From the NCBI RefSeq assembly GCF_018603435.1, contig NZ_CP075682.1:3596001-3660000 (forward strand): 64,000 nucleotides of DNA, written 5' to 3'. The position numbers and the translations under genes were made by a program. This DNA is from Chryseobacterium sp. ZHDP1. Lineage in GTDB: Bacteria; Bacteroidota; Bacteroidia; Flavobacteriales; Weeksellaceae. Numbering within the stretch: position 1 is the first letter of the stretch; each line of letters opens with the position of its first letter. The notes beneath the pieces were generated by a model. It was not told the DNA's origin and ran no database searches. It was given only the letters and a program-made list of their open reading frames with translations. Positions 17,928 to 27,162 of this stretch are shown in pieces.

Positions 17928-18953
17928 ATGAAACAACCCTGGATCCATAACGCAAAAACAGACGGCTGGTTTATTCTGTCGCCGCCTTTTATTATTTTGC
18001 TGATTGTTTTCTTATTTCAGAAACAGATTCAGGTGCTGGAAAATCATTATTCATTTTACACATGGCTTTTCCTGATTGTTTTCGTGGATGTAGCGCATGT
18101 GTATTCAACGTTATTTAAAACGTATTTCGTTAAAGAAGAAGTCAGGAAAAGGAAACTTTTATATTATGGAATTCCTGCCTTGAGCTGGATTTTAGGATTG
18201 ATTTTATACCAGTTCGGAAGTCTTACTTTTTGGTCGGTTTTGGCTTTGGTGGCGGTTTTTCATTTTATCAGGCAGCAATATGGTTTCATGAGAATTTATG
18301 CCAGATTTGAACCTAATAGCCGGAGTAAAAGAATCGATGAGATTGCGGTGTATTCTGCCACAATTTTTCCGATGTTGTATTGGTTTAAAACGCCGAGAGC
18401 TTTTACGTGGTTTGTACAAAATGAATTCAAATGGCTTCAGCATCTTCCGGATTATATTCCAGTTATTAAGATTTTATATTTCGGGATTTTAATGATTTGG
18501 CTATTCAAAACTATTTTTGAAATCTTTAAAACCAGACAATTTAATATTCCGAAAATTGCCTTAATTTCCGGAACCTATCTGTCGTGGTATTTCGGAATTG
18601 TTTATTTCAACAACGATTTGGTTTTCACTTTTCTGAATGTGATTTCACACGGAATTCCTTACATTGCTTTAATTTACATCAGAGAAATTCAACAAAAAGA
18701 CGATCAAAATCTAAACCGTCTTTCTTTATTCAAATCTGCTTTCGGGATATTTTTATTTATTCTCGTTATTCTAGCTTTTGCATTTTTCGAAGAGTTTTTA
18801 TGGGAAATTTTGGTCTGGAACGAACATTTTTCATTAAATCTGAATGTTTCGTTAAACTGGTTTCAGTTTTTAGTCCCTTTATTAGTCGTTCCTCAGCTTA
18901 CGCATTACTTATTGGATGGCTTTATTTGGAGAAAACCGAAAAAAGTTAACTAA
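17928..18953 (+). CDS. Polytopic membrane protein with conserved-looking histidines
   Basis: The 341-residue protein has eight or nine membrane helices. Histidines sit at helix ends in DVAHVYST, VFHFIRQQYG, ISHGIPY and LTHYLLDGF, a pattern seen in membrane di-iron or haem enzymes, though it does not match the standard desaturase boxes. It is placed directly after the exported FAD oxidoreductase, so a redox pair at the membrane is possible. I do not recognise the family. Its stop codon is 23 nt before the start of the GH43-like gene. Confidence 0.7.
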   Translation: MKQPWIHNAKTDGWFILSPPFIILLIVFLFQKQIQVLENHYSFYTWLFLIVFVDVAHVYSTLFKTYFVKEEVRKRKLLYYGIPALSWILGLILYQFGSLTFWSVLALVAVFHFIRQQYGFMRIYARFEPNSRSKRIDEIAVYSATIFPMLYWFKTPRAFTWFVQNEFKWLQHLPDYIPVIKILYFGILMIWLFKTIFEIFKTRQFNIPKIALISGTYLSWYFGIVYFNNDLVFTFLNVISHGIPYIALIYIREIQQKDDQNLNRLSLFKSAFGIFLFILVILAFAFFEEFLWEILVWNEHFSLNLNVSLNWFQFLVPLLVVPQLTHYLLDGFIWRKPKKVN

Positions 18954-18976
18954 TTTTGCCTTCAAAGTTAAAACAT

Positions 18977-20740
18977 ATGAAAATGCAGAAGTGCCTCCTT
19001 TCATTCATGCTCTTGTTGGGATTTTTCAGTTTAAATGCTCAGCAGAAGACATTTTGTAACCCGATTAATATCGATTATGGTTATACTCCGTTTGAAGTTT
19101 TTTCAAAACAGGGAAAACACCGTGCAACAGCCGATCCGGTGATTGTTAATTTTAAAAACAAGCTCTTTCTTTTTTCCACCAATCAGGAAGGGTATTGGTA
19201 CAGCGATGATATGCTCGACTGGAAGTTTGTCCACCGAAAATTTTTAAGAGACAATAAATATACTCACGATCTGAATGCTCCTGCAGTTTGGGCAATGAAA
19301 GATACGTTATACGTTTTCGGATCTACATGGGAACAGGATTTCCCGATTTGGAAAAGTACCAATCCCACCAAAGACGACTGGAAAATTGCCGTTGATACTT
19401 TAAAAGTCGGAGCTTGGGATCCTGCATTTCATTACGATGAAGACAAAAACAAGCTGTACTTGTATTGGGGATCAAGCAATGAATGGCCTTTGTTGGGAAC
19501 TGAAGTAAAAGTAAATACCCTTCAGTCCGAAGGTTTTGTAAAGCCTACGATCAGACTAAAACCGGAAGATCACGGCTGGGAAAGATTCGGGGAATACAAT
19601 GATAATGTTTTCTTGCAGCCTTTCGTAGAAGGAGCTTGGATGACGAAGCATAACGGAAAATATTATCTTCAGTACGGAGCTCCTGCAACGGAATTCAGCG
19701 GATATTCGGATGGAGTGTATGTGAGTAATAAACCTTTGGAAGGTTTTGAATATCAACAGCACAATCCGTTTTCTTACAAACCGGGAGGTTTTGCGAGAGG
19801 AGCAGGACATGGTGCAACGTTTGAAGATAATTACAAAAACTGGTGGCACATTTCTACCATTTTTATATCAACCAAAAATAATTTTGAAAGACGTTTAGGA
19901 ATCTGGCCTGCCGGATTTGATAAAGATGATGTAATGTACTGCAACACGGCTTACGGAGATTATCCGACGTATCTTCCGCAATACGCACAGGGAAAAGATT
20001 TCTCTAAAGGACTTTTTGCAGGTTGGATGCTGCTGAATTACAATAAGCCGGTTCAGGTTTCATCCACTTTAGGTGGTTATCATTCCAATTATGCGGTGGA
20101 TGAAGATATTAAAACGTACTGGAGTGCCAAAACAGGAAATTCCGGAGAATGGTTTCAGACGGATTTGGGAGAGGTTTCTACCATTAATGCTATTCAGATC
20201 AATTACGCCGATCAGGATGTTGAGTTTATGGGGAAAACGCTGGGTAAAATGCATCAGTATAAAATCTATGGTTCCGATGACGGTAAAAAATGGAATGTTA
20301 TTGTGGATAAAAGCAAAAACACCAAAGATGTTCCTCATGATTATGTAGAATTGGAAAAACCTACAAAAGCGAGATTTCTGAAAATGGAAAATCTTAAAAT
20401 GCCTACCGGAAAATTTGCATTAAGCGGTTTCAGGGTATTCGGAAAAGGAGCAGGAACTGTTCCCGGAAAAGTTCAGAGTTTTGTTCCGTTGAGATCAGAT
20501 CCTAAGAAATACGGCGAAAGAAGAAGCATCTGGATGAAATGGCAGCAGAACTCTGATGCAGACGGATACGTCATTTATTGGGGGAAATCTCCAGAGAAAT
20601 TGTACGGAAGCATTATGGTGTACGGAAAAAACGAATATTTCTTCACCGGAGCCGATAGAGCGGACGCATATTATTTCCAGATCGAAGCTTTCAATGCGAA
20701 TGGAGTTTCGGAAAGATCGGAGATTTTTAAGTCTGAATAA
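18977..20740 (+). CDS. GH43-like secreted glycoside hydrolase with F5/8 discoidin domain
   Basis: I place the start at the ATG at 18977, because it begins a standard signal peptide (SFMLLLGFFSLNAQQ); the frame is open to a TTG at 18956. The 587-residue product has a five-bladed-propeller-type region with ATADPVIVNFKNKLFLF (first Asp of GH43), later WDPAFHYDEDKNKLYLYWG, and a His/Glu-rich active-site surface (to about residue 345). A discoidin-like carbohydrate-binding domain (about 355-480) follows, then a fibronectin-type tail. It probably cleaves arabinosides, xylosides or a related glycan outside the cell. The substrate is not predictable. Confidence 0.85.
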   Translation: MKMQKCLLSFMLLLGFFSLNAQQKTFCNPINIDYGYTPFEVFSKQGKHRATADPVIVNFKNKLFLFSTNQEGYWYSDDMLDWKFVHRKFLRDNKYTHDLNAPAVWAMKDTLYVFGSTWEQDFPIWKSTNPTKDDWKIAVDTLKVGAWDPAFHYDEDKNKLYLYWGSSNEWPLLGTEVKVNTLQSEGFVKPTIRLKPEDHGWERFGEYNDNVFLQPFVEGAWMTKHNGKYYLQYGAPATEFSGYSDGVYVSNKPLEGFEYQQHNPFSYKPGGFARGAGHGATFEDNYKNWWHISTIFISTKNNFERRLGIWPAGFDKDDVMYCNTAYGDYPTYLPQYAQGKDFSKGLFAGWMLLNYNKPVQVSSTLGGYHSNYAVDEDIKTYWSAKTGNSGEWFQTDLGEVSTINAIQINYADQDVEFMGKTLGKMHQYKIYGSDDGKKWNVIVDKSKNTKDVPHDYVELEKPTKARFLKMENLKMPTGKFALSGFRVFGKGAGTVPGKVQSFVPLRSDPKKYGERRSIWMKWQQNSDADGYVIYWGKSPEKLYGSIMVYGKNEYFFTGADRADAYYFQIEAFNANGVSERSEIFKSE

Positions 20741-20746
20741 AATATT

Positions 20747-20783
20747 AATAAACGCTTTGAGTTTTTCAGAGCGTTTATTTTTT
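20747..20783 (+). terminator. Bidirectional terminator between GH43-like gene and esterase
   Basis: The arms ATAAACGCTtTGA and TCAgAGCGTTTAT form a long stem with a T-rich loop, followed by TTTTTT. The stop codon of the minus-strand esterase lies inside the right arm. Confidence 0.8.
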
Positions 20784-21628
20784 GTCGATATTCTTCATAA
20801 ATCCCTCAATTTTATTGACCAGAAAATCTGCATTGGAAGACTGATCCCAGCCGAGATGATCTCCGGTAAATTCATAAGATTCATGATAGACTTTGTTTTT
20901 TGTGAGAGTGGAGTCTAAAGTTTTTTGCTGAGATAGTGGAACCACATGGTCATTAATTCCGTAATAAGAAAGGGTAGGAGCGGAAGTTGGAGTAATCCAG
21001 TAAACCGGACTTCCAAAGTCCATTAGCGTTGTTTTGCTGTCAACGATTTTAGGATCAATCAAATGTTTTTCTACGAAAGCATAATCTTCATAATTTTTAA
21101 ATCCTGAATCGTTCAGATCAGTGGGACCGACGATATTGATAACTGCTTTTACCTTTCTGTCCGGATCAAATTTATAAGCATACAACATTGCTAAATGTCC
21201 GCCCGCGCTGTTTCCGAGAAGAATATATTTGGGATGAATTTTTAAGTTTTTTTCTAAACCATTCATGGCACTGGCAATATCATCTGTTTGATTCGGAAGA
21301 GCAAAACGCTTGGATGAAGCAAGCCTGTAATCCAGATTGACAAAAATATGTTCAGGAAATTTTTTCATCAGATTATAGGTGAAATCCGTAAGCTGAGATC
21401 TTCTTCCGCCGCGCCAACCGCCGCCATGAATAACGATGAAAACGTCTTTATCTTTTAAAGAAGCCTTAGGAATATAAACGTCCATTTTCTGTTCCTTGTC
21501 TTTTCCGTAGGAAACATTTTTTCTATGGTGAAAGATTTACCACTTCCGAAATCAATGGTGTTTTGCTTACAGTCTAAAAGTGTAAGAAGAAATAAACCAG
21601 CTAAAGCAATTAAACGACTCTTCATCAT
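20775..21628 (-). pseudogene. Alpha/beta hydrolase (lipoprotein esterase) with a one-base frameshift
   Basis: The main frame from 21485 to 20775 encodes an alpha/beta hydrolase: oxyanion motif HGGGW (20-24), nucleophile GNSAG (Ser93), Asp in NDHVV and His in GDHLGW. It has no proper start. Another frame from ATG at 21628 encodes a lipoprotein signal (LLTLLDC) running to a six-A run (plus strand 21517-21522). With one more A the frames would join smoothly into TIEKNVSYGKDKEQKMDVY, a natural esterase N-terminus. So a single-base deletion in a homopolymer has broken the gene, or the base was missed in sequencing. It lies downstream of the barrel receptor on the same strand, after a terminator. 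Confidence 0.75.
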
Positions 21629-21646
21629 TGAATTTTAATTAAAAAT

Positions 21647-21675
21647 AAAAAAACTCGCCGATTTCTCAGCGAGTT
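21647..21675 (-). terminator. Terminator after the outer membrane barrel gene
   Basis: On the minus strand AACTCGC (21675-21669) pairs with GCGAGTT (21658-21652), followed by TTTTTATTTTT. It separates the receptor gene from the esterase. Confidence 0.85.
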
Positions 21676-21710
21676 TACCACAAAAAATGATTTATATGAA
21701 GAAATGATTG

Positions 21711-23972
21711 TTATCTGGTTCTGTTTTTAATTTCGTCTGAAGCACTTTCGATGTTTCTTACCTTTTTCACTTTCTGGTTTCCGAAATTGTAAGTAATGCT
21801 TACATTAATGCTTCTTCTGTACTGGTCGTTTCTAATGTAGTTATAGTTTCCGGAAGCCTGTAAATCTTCAATTTCCACGACATTGGTTCTTAAAACATCA
21901 TTCAGATTTACCGCAAACGTCCAGTCGTTCCAGTTTTTCTTAATGTTCAGATCTAAACTTGCTAAGTTTTTCAGCATACCAAGTTCTATCTGCTGTTTAT
22001 CCACATAGAAGAAATTTACGCCTAAGAACCATGTTTTCTTTTTGTCTAAACGGATGGTGTTGTTGCTGGTAATCAACATACTTGCAGATTTTCTGTTGTT
22101 TAAATAAGTATCAAAAACCTGTCCTGTTGTAGGATCTGTATCTAATGTTCCGTTGTTGATGTTATACTGTACCCCCGCATTGAAGTTTAATGTAAGATAT
22201 TGCTTGAATAAAGATTTCTGAATTCCCAGCATGGCAGACATTTCCTGCTTGTCTCCGAAATTGGTTCTGATGTACGCCAACTGAACTCTTTTCTGATTGG
22301 TTTTCGGATCGATATAGCTTCTCTGCAAGGGAACCTGTGTAATCTGGTCTTTTTCATACGTATGATTCAGAATCAGGAAATAAGAATTTTTGTACATATA
22401 CGTTAACTCCTGATTGTAGGTAGAAGATGCTTTTACGAAAGGATTATTTTGGGTATAATTATCTTCCGTAATAAGATTTTTTACAGGATTCAGTTCCCAA
22501 AAGCTGGGTCTTCTCATTCGGCTTGAAAATGAATAAGATATATTGTTCTTATCATTAATGGCATAATTGAAACTTAGATAAGGCAAAAGATTATTATAAT
22601 TTCTTTCGATCTGCTGATTGGTTTCTACATTGTTTTTCCAGCTGTCTGCAGTTCCTAAGCTATTCGTGATTTCGTATCTGGCTCCGATTTTTCCTGAGAA
22701 CTTATCCGAAAACTTCTTTTCAAAAGTTACATACAGACCATAAATATTTTCATTGTAAACAAAATGGTTAAAATCGTTTTGAGAAGCTAACTGGTTACCG
22801 GAAAGATCGTATGGATATGAATAGTTTTTGGTGTCGTTGTCTGTTTTTGTTTTATTGTAATTTCCCCCGGCAGAGAACGTAAAATCGTTTTTAAATTTCT
22901 GAATATAATCCACCGTCCCGGAAAAATTATTGATAACCTGCGGAAGATCCTGAATTATTTTGCTGCTGTTTTGGTTGAAATTTCCTGCCGCATCCTGAAT
23001 CAGCGTGTTGTTATTCGTGTACTGAAATCTTTTATAATTAAGATAAGCTGCATTCACGTTCAGTTTGCTTCCTAAAGAATCAAGCTTTACTTCATAGTTT
23101 AAATTTACAGAATTGTTGTAACTTCTTGCGTCCTCTTTATTTTTGGTTTTAGTGTAAGCGGTTGAAAGTATATTGCCGTTAGTATCATATTTTGTAATCG
23201 TGTTCATCAGATCAATCGTAGAATTGTAGCTTTTGTTTGCCCATGTATTCCATGATAAAGCCAGATTACTTTTGTCATTCAACTGATAATCAATATTCAG
23301 ATATCCTCCTAAATTTTTGTTTGGATCATCAATATTCCCTACAGATTCATTCTGTACATTTTCAGATCGGTTTCTGAGAATGTAAGACTGCGGATTGATA
23401 TTTTCGCCACCGCTAAGATTCGCATTAATTCCCAGTTTGTCTTTTCTGTAATTGACAGAGAAACTGGCGTTGCTTGCATTGTATTTGCTTTGGGTATTAG
23501 ACATTCTCATGTTTCCGCTGGTTCCGTCGCTCATTTTTTTCTTCAGAACGATATTGATGATCCCATCGGAAGATTCCACCTGATATTCACTTCCCGGAAC
23601 TGTAATCACTTCAATTTTCTGGATATTTTCTGCGGGTGTGTTTTTCAGAAACTGAACCAGAGATTCTGCATCCATATTGCTTTTTCTGCCGTTAATGTAG
23701 ATCAGCGCATTATTTTTCCCTGCAATCTTTAACGTTTTATCATCTGTTGTAGACAAAAGGGGAGTCTGCTTTAGAATATCGAACGTTGTATTTCCTTTTG
23801 CAATCGGAGAGGCAGCAACATCATAGACAAAACGGTCGCTTTGTTTTTTGAAAACCTGCTTGGTTAAAGTAACTCCTTCTATGCTTTTTGTTTTTACAGT
23901 ATCTTTTTTAGTTTGCTGTGCGAAAGATAATCCACTGAAGAATATAGCTGCGATAAGAATGGTCGTTTTCAT
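21711..23972 (-). CDS. Outer membrane beta-barrel protein, TonB-receptor-like (OMP_b-brl_3)
   Basis: The 753-residue protein has a signal peptide (FFSGLSFAQQ) and then a plug-like domain (about 45-145) with the KNNALIYINGRKSN and IEVITVPGSEYQVES stretches typical of this family. A barrel with many alternating aromatic strands follows, ending in a basic tail. It has no N-terminal carboxypeptidase-like repeat, only a short linker. Proteins of this class sit in the outer membrane and are thought to take up or bind large ligands. The ligand is not known. It lies divergent from a lipoprotein gene across a 327-base region with a palindrome near its promoter. Confidence 0.9.
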   Translation of the reverse strand: MKTTILIAAIFFSGLSFAQQTKKDTVKTKSIEGVTLTKQVFKKQSDRFVYDVAASPIAKGNTTFDILKQTPLLSTTDDKTLKIAGKNNALIYINGRKSNMDAESLVQFLKNTPAENIQKIEVITVPGSEYQVESSDGIINIVLKKKMSDGTSGNMRMSNTQSKYNASNASFSVNYRKDKLGINANLSGGENINPQSYILRNRSENVQNESVGNIDDPNKNLGGYLNIDYQLNDKSNLALSWNTWANKSYNSTIDLMNTITKYDTNGNILSTAYTKTKNKEDARSYNNSVNLNYEVKLDSLGSKLNVNAAYLNYKRFQYTNNNTLIQDAAGNFNQNSSKIIQDLPQVINNFSGTVDYIQKFKNDFTFSAGGNYNKTKTDNDTKNYSYPYDLSGNQLASQNDFNHFVYNENIYGLYVTFEKKFSDKFSGKIGARYEITNSLGTADSWKNNVETNQQIERNYNNLLPYLSFNYAINDKNNISYSFSSRMRRPSFWELNPVKNLITEDNYTQNNPFVKASSTYNQELTYMYKNSYFLILNHTYEKDQITQVPLQRSYIDPKTNQKRVQLAYIRTNFGDKQEMSAMLGIQKSLFKQYLTLNFNAGVQYNINNGTLDTDPTTGQVFDTYLNNRKSASMLITSNNTIRLDKKKTWFLGVNFFYVDKQQIELGMLKNLASLDLNIKKNWNDWTFAVNLNDVLRTNVVEIEDLQASGNYNYIRNDQYRRSINVSITYNFGNQKVKKVRNIESASDEIKNRTR

Positions 23973-24026
23973 GATATAATATTTTAGAGAGTTTTAATAG
24001 CTTGTATTTGTTATTATTTAACATTG

Positions 24027-24034
24027 CAAAGATA
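24027..24034 (-). promoter_or_regulatory. -7 promoter element of the barrel receptor gene
   Basis: CAAAGATA on the plus strand is TATCTTTG on the coding strand (TAnnTTTG), 54 nt before the start codon. This leader is longer than those of the other promoters in the window. Confidence 0.5.
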
Positions 24035-24045
24035 TATAATAAATT

Positions 24046-24070
24046 AAGTATCTTGCAATACAAAGTACTT
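24046..24070. promoter_or_regulatory. Imperfect palindrome upstream of the receptor promoter
   Basis: AAGTATCTTG and CAAAGTACTT flank a 5-nt spacer and match in 8 of 10 positions as an inverted repeat. It covers the -33 area of the receptor promoter, the place for a regulator site. No regulator gene is adjacent. Confidence 0.4.
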
Positions 24071-24299
24071 AAAATGTTTTTAATTAAAATTTAACTACTT
24101 GATTTTCAGTTAGTAAAATTTTGTATAAAATTTTTAATCGTAGTAGGTTTGCTATTTATTTAGACAATTCAGGTCTAAATTCTATTACACGGCTCCAAAT
24201 AATTTTCAGTTTTTAAACAATAATTAATTAAAATCTCAATAAAAAGAAAAGCGAACGTATTTTATGATTAATTTAGTTAAAACTTAAAAATATTAGCAT

Positions 24300-26081
24300 A
24301 TGAGAAAATTTTACCTCCTTTTTTTGTTGTTATCATTAATTTTTTCCTGTAAAGATGAATCTTTCATGGAAATTGATAACAACACGTCGAATCCCCAATC
24401 CAATTATAATTTTGGAAATGATGTACAAAAAAACTTTCAGGGTGTGGTTTTAGACATCAATGGTGCACCTGTTTCCGGAGCTGCGGTTACCATAGGTACA
24501 GCTACAGTCACCACGAACCTCAAAGGTTTCTTTACATTTAAAAATGCCTCTGTAAAAGAAAATTTTGCCCATGTAAAAGTTACAAAAGCAGGATTTGTAA
24601 ATGCTTCGCGTGTTCTGGTTCCTACCAATGGAATGAACAGAATAAACATCATGATGATTCCTGCTGCCACAACTTCCACAATTTCTTCGGGTTCAAGTTC
24701 TACGGTTTCTCTTCCGAACGGAACAAAAGTAAAGTTCGACGGAAGCTTTAAAGATGCGAACGGAAATGCCTATACAGGAAGTGTAAAGGTTGCTTTGTTT
24801 AATCTGGCATCCTCAAATCCCTATCTTAATGAATTGATGCCGGGATCACTGCTTGCGACAAATTCAGGCGGGAATGCGAGAGTCATGGAGACTTTTGGAA
24901 TGGTACATGTTCAGCTGACAGGAAGTTCCGGACAGAATCTTCAGATTGCCAACGGACATACCGCAGAAATTACAGTACCTATTGACGCTTCTCAGACTTC
25001 CTCTTCTCCGGCAACGATTCCGCTTTGGTCTTACAATGAACAGACAGGAATGTGGAATGAGGAAGGTTCTGCCACAAAAGTTGGAAATACTTATGTGGGA
25101 ACAGTAAGCCATTTTTCCTGGTGGAATTGTGATGCTCAGTTTCAGCAGGCAACCATGAAAGTAACAGTGAAAAATACTGCGGGACAGGTTCTTCCGAATA
25201 TTAAAGTAACTTTAAAGAGAGCTTCTCAAACGTATGAGACTTATGGTATAACAGACAATATGGGAATGGTTTCGGGAATTGTTCCTGCAAATGAAGTCCT
25301 TAATTTAAAAGTTTATGATATTTGTAATAACGTCATTTATACTTCCAATGTAGGACCATTTCCGGCAGGAGTTATAACAACGATAGCAGATATTACAATT
25401 AATCCTTCTGCTTCAACAAGCTATACCATCCAGGGAAATCTGAAAACCTGTGCCAATACAGATGTTACAGACGGTTATGTGATATTGCGAAATGCTGCAG
25501 GAACAAATTATTTCAATTATCTTTCGGTTCCTGTAAATGCCAATGGAAGCTTTACCATGAGTACTTATTCGTGTACTTCAAATCCACAGTTTATTTATGA
25601 AGGATTTGATGTTGCCAATCTTCAGACTACCGGAGAAGTTACTTTTACAGCAACTACCAATACGGTTAATTTGGGAAATATTACGGTTTGTAATTCTGTA
25701 AGCGAATTTGTAAGTTATAAAATCGATAATCAAGCAGTGACTTATGTTCTGGGATCATTTAACGCACAATGGTCCGGACTTACTTCGCCTACACCGAATT
25801 TACCATCGAAACAGCTGAGAATAAACTCTGTAAATCCTGCAGGACCATACTTTTCCATGACTCAGAACAATATGATGGGCGTTGCTGCAAGTTTTACTAC
25901 GGATTATATGTTTGAGCTTTCGGGGGCAGTGATTACACCGAGCAACGGAAATTTAATCGTCAATATCTCTACTTTTGGTGTGGTTGGAGATTATATTGAT
26001 TTCACAGTTAACGGAACTTATACCAATACAACAGGAAGCCATACGTTCACAGCAACTGGTCATGTGAAACGCGATATGTAA
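24300..26081 (+). CDS. Large surface lipoprotein with carboxypeptidase-regulatory-like domains
   Basis: The 593-residue product has a lipoprotein signal ending in IFSC, Cys17, followed by KDES, an acidic sequence like those that mark surface-exposed lipoproteins in Bacteroidota. A carboxypeptidase-regulatory-like domain (about 45-115, FQGVVLDINGAPVSGAAV) is followed by a Ser/Thr-rich linker, a region resembling ZU5-like or similar beta domains (130-270, ending in GTVSHFSWWNCD), and further beta-sandwich repeats. The role is probably adhesion or binding on the cell surface; ligand unknown. It is single, with its own terminator. Confidence 0.8.
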   Translation: MRKFYLLFLLLSLIFSCKDESFMEIDNNTSNPQSNYNFGNDVQKNFQGVVLDINGAPVSGAAVTIGTATVTTNLKGFFTFKNASVKENFAHVKVTKAGFVNASRVLVPTNGMNRINIMMIPAATTSTISSGSSSTVSLPNGTKVKFDGSFKDANGNAYTGSVKVALFNLASSNPYLNELMPGSLLATNSGGNARVMETFGMVHVQLTGSSGQNLQIANGHTAEITVPIDASQTSSSPATIPLWSYNEQTGMWNEEGSATKVGNTYVGTVSHFSWWNCDAQFQQATMKVTVKNTAGQVLPNIKVTLKRASQTYETYGITDNMGMVSGIVPANEVLNLKVYDICNNVIYTSNVGPFPAGVITTIADITINPSASTSYTIQGNLKTCANTDVTDGYVILRNAAGTNYFNYLSVPVNANGSFTMSTYSCTSNPQFIYEGFDVANLQTTGEVTFTATTNTVNLGNITVCNSVSEFVSYKIDNQAVTYVLGSFNAQWSGLTSPTPNLPSKQLRINSVNPAGPYFSMTQNNMMGVAASFTTDYMFELSGAVITPSNGNLIVNISTFGVVGDYIDFTVNGTYTNTTGSHTFTATGHVKRDM

Positions 26082-26104
26082 AAATCATTACATTCTAAAA
26101 TTAG

Positions 26105-26132
26105 AAAAGGACCGAAAAGGTCCTTTTTGTAT
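26105..26132 (+). terminator. Terminator after the lipoprotein gene
   Basis: A perfect 9-bp stem (AAAAGGACC / GGTCCTTTT) with a GAAAA loop is followed by a T. It can act in both directions and also serves the DUF3817 gene that ends at 26142. Confidence 0.85.
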
Positions 26133-26141
26133 GTTTAGGTA

Positions 26142-26480
26142 TTACTCTCTGTCGAAACGGGCAAGTTTTTTATCAATCCAGATGGTTGCAAATGGGAAGA
26201 AGGCGGCAATTAAGGCAAAAACGCTGTCTTCATCGTCCCACACGTAAATTTTTCTCACAGCAGGTAAAAAGATCAGATAAAGAGAAAAAAAGAAACCGTG
26301 AATACTTCCGATGGTACTGATGTAGACAATAGGAAGAATTTCATCGGGATTGGTGCGGATCCATATCATTGCCGTGAAAAGAAAAAACCACGAAACGGCT
26401 TCTGCAAGGCAGATGTTTTTAAACCATTTAATGATTTTTTCCTGAGGATATTTTAAGAAAAATTTTTCGATGAAGTTCAT
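26142..26480 (-). CDS. DUF3817 integral membrane protein
   Basis: I choose the ATG at 26480 (MNFIEKFFLKYP), because the upstream extension to 26525 is low-complexity and the shorter form has the usual family length (112 residues). Three membrane helices are seen, with the family sequence FKNICLAEAVSWFFLF at the N-side and SIGSIHGFFFSLYLIFL in the middle. The function of DUF3817 is unknown; members are small membrane proteins. It ends 15 nt from the lipoprotein terminator. Confidence 0.8.
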   Translation of the reverse strand: MNFIEKFFLKYPQEKIIKWFKNICLAEAVSWFFLFTAMIWIRTNPDEILPIVYISTIGSIHGFFFSLYLIFLPAVRKIYVWDDEDSVFALIAAFFPFATIWIDKKLARFDRE

Positions 26481-26568
26481 AGTATTGAATTGAAAATTCG
26501 GTTTATGAGTTGAAAAAAATTGCAATTATTAATTCTAAATTCTAATTTTTAATTTTCTAAATATAAAA

Positions 26569-27153
26569 TTACTTATAAAAACTGCTCCCATCCAGATAAT
26601 CAAAAACTTCGGGAGGAAGCATCGGTCTTACATTTTTTCCGCTTTTAATCATGTTTCGGATTTCTGTTGCGGAAAGTTCAATAACCGGCGCGTTGATTAG
26701 AGAAATATTTTCGTGCTGAAGGTATTCAGAATCTTTCTTTTCACCTTCAAAAACTCTCGGATAAACAATGATGTGATGATTCTTAATTAAAGTTTCAGCA
26801 TTCTTCCATTTATGAAGGCTTTCCAGATTGTCTTCTCCCATGATTAAACTAAAAGAATAGTCGGGATATTTCTCATGAAGATAAGTAAGTGTATCAATTG
26901 TATAACTTGGCTGTGGCAATGAAAACTCCACATTTGAAGCGCGCATTCTCGGATAATTTTTTACCGCAAGCTGCACCATATCCAGTCGGTTATGATCTTT
27001 TAACAAAGATTTTTTTTCTTTAAAAGGATTTTGCGGACTTACCACAAACCACAATTCATCCATATCGGAATTTTCCAGAATGTAATTGGCTAAAATTAAA
27101 TGACCAATATGAATCGGGTTAAACGAACCGAAAAATAAACCAATTTTTTTCAT
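26569..27153 (-). CDS. nadD: Nicotinate-nucleotide adenylyltransferase
   Basis: NadD adenylates nicotinate mononucleotide in NAD synthesis. The start is the ATG at 27153 (MKKIGLFFG); the frame is open to a TTG at 27159. The 194-residue protein has the nucleotidyltransferase motif GSFNPIHIGHL (HxGH) and the C-terminal SATEIR signature (ISSTxIR class), with the substrate region SLIMGEDNLESLHKW in the middle. It lies 9 nt after recJ on the same strand, so the two are probably co-transcribed. Confidence 0.95.
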   Translation of the reverse strand: MKKIGLFFGSFNPIHIGHLILANYILENSDMDELWFVVSPQNPFKEKKSLLKDHNRLDMVQLAVKNYPRMRASNVEFSLPQPSYTIDTLTYLHEKYPDYSFSLIMGEDNLESLHKWKNAETLIKNHHIIVYPRVFEGEKKDSEYLQHENISLINAPVIELSATEIRNMIKSGKNVRPMLPPEVFDYLDGSSFYK

Positions 27154-27162
27154 AACCAACTT

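Larger units (their letters stand above)
23973..24299. other. Divergent intergenic region
   Basis: This 327-base AT-rich gap lies between the barrel receptor and the lipoprotein genes. It contains a minus-strand -7 element (24027-24034) and an imperfect palindrome (24046-24070). I see no ORF, tRNA or riboswitch in it. Confidence 0.6.
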
